In this document: in pieces, positions 60,609 to 64,000 of the stretch | Numbering within the stretch: position 1 is the first letter of the stretch | Layout: each line of letters opens with the position of its first letter | Assembly: GCA_018376135.1 (NCBI GenBank) | Contig: JAHABX010000010.1 | Location: forward strand, 1 to 64,000 | Source: Clostridiales bacterium | GTDB lineage: Bacteria; Bacillota; Clostridia; Lachnospirales; Lachnospiraceae | Reading direction: 5' to 3' | Length of the DNA stretch: 64,000 bases | Made by a program: the position numbers and the translations under genes | Notes under the pieces: model-generated | Databases searched by the model: none | What the model was told of the DNA's origin: nothing | Seen by the model: the letters and a program-made list of their open reading frames with translations, nothing else

Positions 60609-62078
60609 CTATTTGATCAATTCAAAGATCGGCCTGCATGCGGGATAGATCTCCTTAAACTGCTGATAACGGGTCTCATATTTCGCCGCCAGCTCTGCAT
60701 CCGGTTCCACCGTATCCACGATCTTCACCAGCTTTGCCGCTGCCTCTTCCACGCTTGCATATTCCCCGCATGCCACTGCTGCCAGCATGGCTCCGCCCAG
60801 TGCCGGACCCTCCTCACTCTCGATCACATCCACCTTGACGTTCATCACATTGGCAATGATCTTCTTCCACAGAGGGCTCTTCGCTCCGCCTCCGCAGATC
60901 TTGGTGCGCTCGATCCGGATGCCCAGAGATTTCGCCACTTCAAAGGAATCACGGAGTGCGAATGCCACACCCTCCAGAACTGCCTGGGTCATATCTGCCC
61001 GGGTGGTATCCATGGTCATACCGATGAAGGTTCCTCTGGCATTGGGATTATTGTGCGGGGAACGCTCTCCCATCAGATAAGGCAGGAAGTATACATGATT
61101 CTCTCCCAGCCTCTCAATCGCCTTCTGCTCTTCCGCATAATCCCTGGTTCCGATAATCTCGTCCATCCACCATTTATTGCAGGAAGCTGCACTTAACATA
61201 CATCCCATCAGATGATAATGTCCGTCTGCATGTGCAAATGCATGAAGGGCATTATTCTTATCCACACCAAACTTCTCGGAAGAGATAAAGATGGTTCCGC
61301 TTGTTCCAAGAGAGATGTTGCACATTCCGTCGCCGACGGTTCCGGTTCCCACGGCAGCCGCCGCATTGTCGCCTGCACCGGCAACGACCTTCACCGTCTC
61401 CGGAATGCCAAGCTCTGCCGCAATCTGTGGAAGCACAGTTCCAACCGCTTCGTAGGACTCATAGATCTTCGCCAGCTGTTCCTCATGGATTCCGCAGATG
61501 TCCAGCATCTCCTTGGACCAGCAGCGGTTCTTCACGTCGAAGATCAGCATACCGGAAGCATCTGACACATCCGTACAGTGTACTCCGGATAGCTTGTATG
61601 CGATGTAATCCTTGGGAAGCATGATCTTCGCGATCCTTGCAAAATTCTCCGGCTCCTTATTCTTCACCCAGAGGATCTTGGGCGCCGTAAACCCGGTAAA
61701 GGAAATGTTCGCCGTATATTCGGACAGCTTATCCTTTCCGATCACGTGATTGAGATAATCGCACTCCTCAAAGGTACGTCCGTCATTCCACAAAAGCGCC
61801 GGACGGATCACCTTATCTTCCTGATCAAGAATCACCAGTCCATGCATCTGTCCTCCAAAGCTGATGCCTGCCACCTGATCTTTGTCACATTCGGACAAAA
61901 GCTCCTTCAGCCCGTCCAGGGTCTGCGTAAACCAGTCCTCCGGATTCTGTTCTGACCAGCCCGGATGGGGAAAATAAATGGGATACTCTCTGGATACGAT
62001 CTTCCGGATATGCCCCTCTCCATCCATCAGCAGGAGCTTTACCGCAGAAGTACCAAGATCTACACCTATATAGAGCAT
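60609..62078 (-). CDS. xylB: FGGY carbohydrate kinase (xylulokinase family)
   Basis: A 489-residue kinase from the ATG at 62078 (AAGGAGG 8 nt upstream); the longer frame runs through the operator. YIGVDLGTSAVKLLLMD is the phosphate-1 motif, GISFGGQMHGLVILD and ALLWNDGRTFEE the xylulokinase signatures, with Asp in VAGAGDNAAAAVG as catalytic base. It would phosphorylate xylulose or a similar ketose from the isomerase. First gene of the xylB-DUF4867-isomerase operon. Confidence 0.92.
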   Translation of the reverse strand: MLYIGVDLGTSAVKLLLMDGEGHIRKIVSREYPIYFPHPGWSEQNPEDWFTQTLDGLKELLSECDKDQVAGISFGGQMHGLVILDQEDKVIRPALLWNDGRTFEECDYLNHVIGKDKLSEYTANISFTGFTAPKILWVKNKEPENFARIAKIMLPKDYIAYKLSGVHCTDVSDASGMLIFDVKNRCWSKEMLDICGIHEEQLAKIYESYEAVGTVLPQIAAELGIPETVKVVAGAGDNAAAAVGTGTVGDGMCNISLGTSGTIFISSEKFGVDKNNALHAFAHADGHYHLMGCMLSAASCNKWWMDEIIGTRDYAEEQKAIERLGENHVYFLPYLMGERSPHNNPNARGTFIGMTMDTTRADMTQAVLEGVAFALRDSFEVAKSLGIRIERTKICGGGAKSPLWKKIIANVMNVKVDVIESEEGPALGGAMLAAVACGEYASVEEAAAKLVKIVDTVEPDAELAAKYETRYQQFKEIYPACRPIFELIK

Positions 62079-62105
62079 GGTTTCTTCCTCCTTTTCGTTC
62101 ATTGC

Positions 62106-62158
62106 GTGCACGTGCACGGTTTTTCTTTTATATTACCTCTTCCACCTTACTTTTTCAA
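62106..62158 (-). promoter_or_regulatory. xylB promoter with LacI-type operator
   Basis: On the minus strand TTGAAA (62153-62158), 17-bp spacer, TAATAT (62130-62135). The palindrome GTGCACGTGCAC (62106-62117) lies just past the start point, where a bound repressor would block transcription. Confidence 0.8.
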
Positions 62159-62291
62159 CACTTTGTATCCATTTTTCCATATATTTCTTTATTTTTGTAA
62201 AAATCATACAATCTTCGTCCGTTTCCCATTAAAAATACACCCCTTTTTTGTTCAATACCTCCAAATTTTCAAAGCTCTTTTCGCAGGCAAA

Positions 62292-62344
62292 GTGCACGTG
62301 CACGCTCTGTCTGCATTGACAGTTTTCGCTATTTCATGTATGTT
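62292..62344 (+). promoter_or_regulatory. lacI-type gene promoter with second identical operator
   Basis: TTGACA (62316-62321), 17-bp spacer, TATGTT (62339-62344). A second GTGCACGTGCAC at 62292-62303 lies upstream of the -35. The two operators are 186 bp apart (start to start), so looping between them is possible. Confidence 0.8.
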
Positions 62345-62374
62345 TAAGGCAGGAAAAAACCGGAGGCTTCTATT

Positions 62375-63388
62375 ATGACAACCATTAAGGAGATTGCAGA
62401 TCTTGCCGGTGTATCCCGGGGAACGGTAGACCGGGTTCTCAACAACCGGGGCGCTGTCAATCCGAAGACAGCAGAAAAGATCATGGAGATTGTCCGGGCA
62501 CTGGATTATCGTCCCAACAAAGCCGGGACTGCGCTGGCTGCCCAGAAGAAGAAATATAAGATCGGAGTCATCCTCTTCAGTGAGAATAACCCCTTTTTTG
62601 ACGAGGTCATGGAAGGAGTCCGCTCAAAAGCTCTGGAACTGCAGGACTATGGCATCACGACCATTACCAGACGGGTGGAATTCGATGTAAGGGCACAGCT
62701 TCTTGCCATTGACGAGCTTATGGCGGAAGGTATCCACGGTCTGATGCTTGCGCCCTATAATCATATCCAGATACAGGAAAAGATCGACGAACTGGTAGAG
62801 CATGAGATTCCGGTGGTGACTGTGAACACCGATATTGACGGCTCCCGCCGGATCGCGTATGTGGGAAGCGACTATTTCCGCGGAGGCTGTATGGCGGCAG
62901 GGCTTTTGTCCCTTATGACCTCCGGCAATATTGAACTGGGGATCATCACCGGCTCCTCCAATGTGCTGTGCCACACCGAACGCATCCGGGGACTGCGCCA
63001 CACACTGGATTCCTCCTATCCCCGCATCCAGGTGGCTGAGATCCTGGAGAATCACGATGATGAGTTTGAGAGCTATGCACTGACTCGGCGCCTTATGGAG
63101 CAGTACCCGGCGCTGGATGCTCTGTTCTTCTCCGCAGCAGGCGTTTATGGCGGCTGCAAAGCGGTTATGGAATCGGGGCGGCATCCCCGGATCATTACCT
63201 TCGATGAAGTCCCCACCACACTGGAGATGCTGAAAAACGGCGTGATCTCCGCCACCATCAGCCAGCAGCCCTGCCGACAGGGTTCCCGGTCACTGGATAT
63301 CCTGTTCGAGTACCTGACCTCCGGAGTACTGCCCGAGAAGGAACGGGAGCTGGTGGAATATTCCATTAAGATACGGGAGAATATGTAG
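62375..63388 (+). CDS. LacI-family repressor of the xylB operon
   Basis: A 337-residue protein. The DNA-binding head (TIKEIADLAGVSRGTVDRVLNNRG) differs from most LacI proteins by Asp-Arg in place of Ser-R at the recognition helix end. The hinge is LDYRPNKAGTALA, followed by a type-I binding core (KIGVILFSENNPFFDEVMEGV, VVTVNTDIDGSRRIAYVGSDYFRGG). It is divergent from xylB, with GGAGG RBS. The paired identical operators in the spacer are its probable targets. The inducer is likely the sugar handled by the isomerase-kinase pair. Confidence 0.92.
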   Translation: MTTIKEIADLAGVSRGTVDRVLNNRGAVNPKTAEKIMEIVRALDYRPNKAGTALAAQKKKYKIGVILFSENNPFFDEVMEGVRSKALELQDYGITTITRRVEFDVRAQLLAIDELMAEGIHGLMLAPYNHIQIQEKIDELVEHEIPVVTVNTDIDGSRRIAYVGSDYFRGGCMAAGLLSLMTSGNIELGIITGSSNVLCHTERIRGLRHTLDSSYPRIQVAEILENHDDEFESYALTRRLMEQYPALDALFFSAAGVYGGCKAVMESGRHPRIITFDEVPTTLEMLKNGVISATISQQPCRQGSRSLDILFEYLTSGVLPEKERELVEYSIKIRENM

Positions 63389-63410
63389 GTACACAAATCT
63401 TCCTGTACGT

Positions 63411-63486
63411 TTTCCAAGGATATTCGATGTCTGTTTTAACACTTTTCCAAGGATATTTGTGGTCTGTTTTGACACTTTTCCAAGGA
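63411..63486. repeat. Three direct repeats with 33-bp period
   Basis: TTTCCAAGGA starts at 63411, 63444 and 63477. The units share TTTTCCAAGGATATT and GTCTGTTTT. Being a multiple of three, the repeat would encode an 11-residue unit on the minus strand, but no gene with a start site is seen there. It lies between the lacI-type gene and the DUF4143 gene. Confidence 0.75.
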
Positions 63487-63498
63487 AGATACACAAAA

Positions 63499-63530
63499 GG
63501 GAGAATTCCTCAACAAAACGGAATTCTCCC
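63499..63530. terminator. Hairpin between the convergent lacI and DUF4143 genes
   Basis: GGGAGAATTCC (63499-63509) and GGAATTCTCCC (63520-63530) pair perfectly. U-rich tails are weak on both sides, but the position between convergent genes suits a terminator. Confidence 0.55.
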
Positions 63531-63590
63531 TTCCATTAACTCGGTCACCTCCGACTCGGTATTCATTGAACGAATGACCGCATTTTCTTT

Positions 63591-64000
63591 TTAATTTTTC
63601 AATGCTGTAATTGGCACAACATACACACCATCCGATCGTTGGTATGCTGCATTTGCCATTCCGCACAGAACGCAGAGCACCACCGGCGGTTTTCCCTTTG
63701 GTTCGCCAGCAATTTCATTGCGCAGCTTTAACAGCCCTTCTGCTGCCGCATCTATCTGATTCGCACCCAGCTTAATCTCAAAAGCACACCATTGTCCATC
63801 CGGGAGTTCCAGCACCGCATCAATTTCCTGGTTTTTATAATCCTGATAATGATAAAGATTAGCTCCAAAAGATTCTGCGTAAATCCGAAGATCCCTTTCA
63901 CACAACGCCTCAAACAAAAATCCTAACGTTTCCAGATCTCCTAATAATCCGTCAGGTGTTGCCTTCAACAATGCACATGCCAGAGAAGGATCTGAAAAGT
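63591..64000 (-). CDS. DUF4143 ATP-binding protein, C-terminal part (cut by window end)
   Basis: The frame is open to the window edge (reading FSDPSLACALLKATPDGLLG and on). DPSLAxALL, LGDLETLGFLFEALCERDLR and the E-ID-AVLEL...FEIKLG segment are the DUF4143 domain, a PD-(D/E)XK-like C-terminal part of AAA ATPases common in Lachnospiraceae. The N-terminal ATPase half lies outside. Function in general unclear; some are proposed to act in defence or DNA metabolism. Confidence 0.85.
   Translation of the reverse strand, partial: FSDPSLACALLKATPDGLLGDLETLGFLFEALCERDLRIYAESFGANLYHYQDYKNQEIDAVLELPDGQWCAFEIKLGANQIDAAAEGLLKLRNEIAGEPKGKPPVVLCVLCGMANAAYQRSDGVYVVPITALKN

Overview
The window looks like a chromosomal segment of a gut Lachnospiraceae-type Clostridium relative (Bacillota), judged from roughly 50% GC, strong AGGAGG ribosome binding sites, SipW/TasA surface genes, YesM/YesN two-component genes, LytTR-DUF3021 and DUF4867/DUF4358 families. 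There is no rRNA, tRNA or CRISPR array. The genus is inference only.

Region 1 (about 0.2-13.4 kb) is the most striking part. A leftward locus encodes a SipW-type signal peptidase, five TasA/CalY-like proteins, a Cys-repeat secreted protein, a large von Willebrand factor A (VWA) protein, a Cna-B protein with a LIQTG sorting signal, a sortase and, at the far end, a tyrosine recombinase whose catalytic residues are mostly lost. Just upstream of sipW lies an intact tyrosine recombinase gene enclosed by two 22-bp inverted repeats (11785-11806 and 13230-13251). A near-consensus promoter (TTGATT-N17-TATAAT, 13171-13199) sits just inside the right repeat and at present points away from sipW, into two terminators. 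Inversion would aim it at sipW. I read this as a self-contained, Hin-like phase switch built on a tyrosine recombinase and controlling a surface-fibre locus, shown here probably in the OFF orientation.

Region 2 (13.4-30.9 kb) holds a sodium:amino-acid type symporter, a Ca2+-type P-ATPase, a nine-gene leftward cell-surface glycan operon (glycosyltransferases, DUF2304, membrane glycosyltransferases, two acyltransferases), a divergent fucosyltransferase-like gene, a repeat-rich lipoprotein, and a glgB/alpha-amylase pair for glycogen or maltodextrin metabolism.

Region 3 (30.9-46.1 kb) holds a complete branched-chain amino acid ABC transporter (livJHMGF), an NlpC/P60 wall hydrolase, an orphan zinc-site ArsR repressor, a sugar-acid cluster (cdaR-kdgT and divergent larA homologue), an AlgI/DHHW/DUF4358 O-acetylation group, a PD-(D/E)XK-like protein and an HPr phosphocarrier. 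A 100-bp tandem repeat that carries a promoter-like -10 in each copy lies upstream of HPr.

Region 4 (46.3-64 kb) is a pentose-type sugar module: a xylFGH-like ABC transporter, a LytTR/DUF3021-controlled ABC exporter, an operon of a membrane-anchored sugar-binding sensor plus YesM/YesN plus a second binding lipoprotein, then a fucose-isomerase-family enzyme, DUF4867 protein and xylulokinase-family kinase facing a LacI repressor with two identical GTGCACGTGCAC operators. The window ends inside a DUF4143 ATPase gene.
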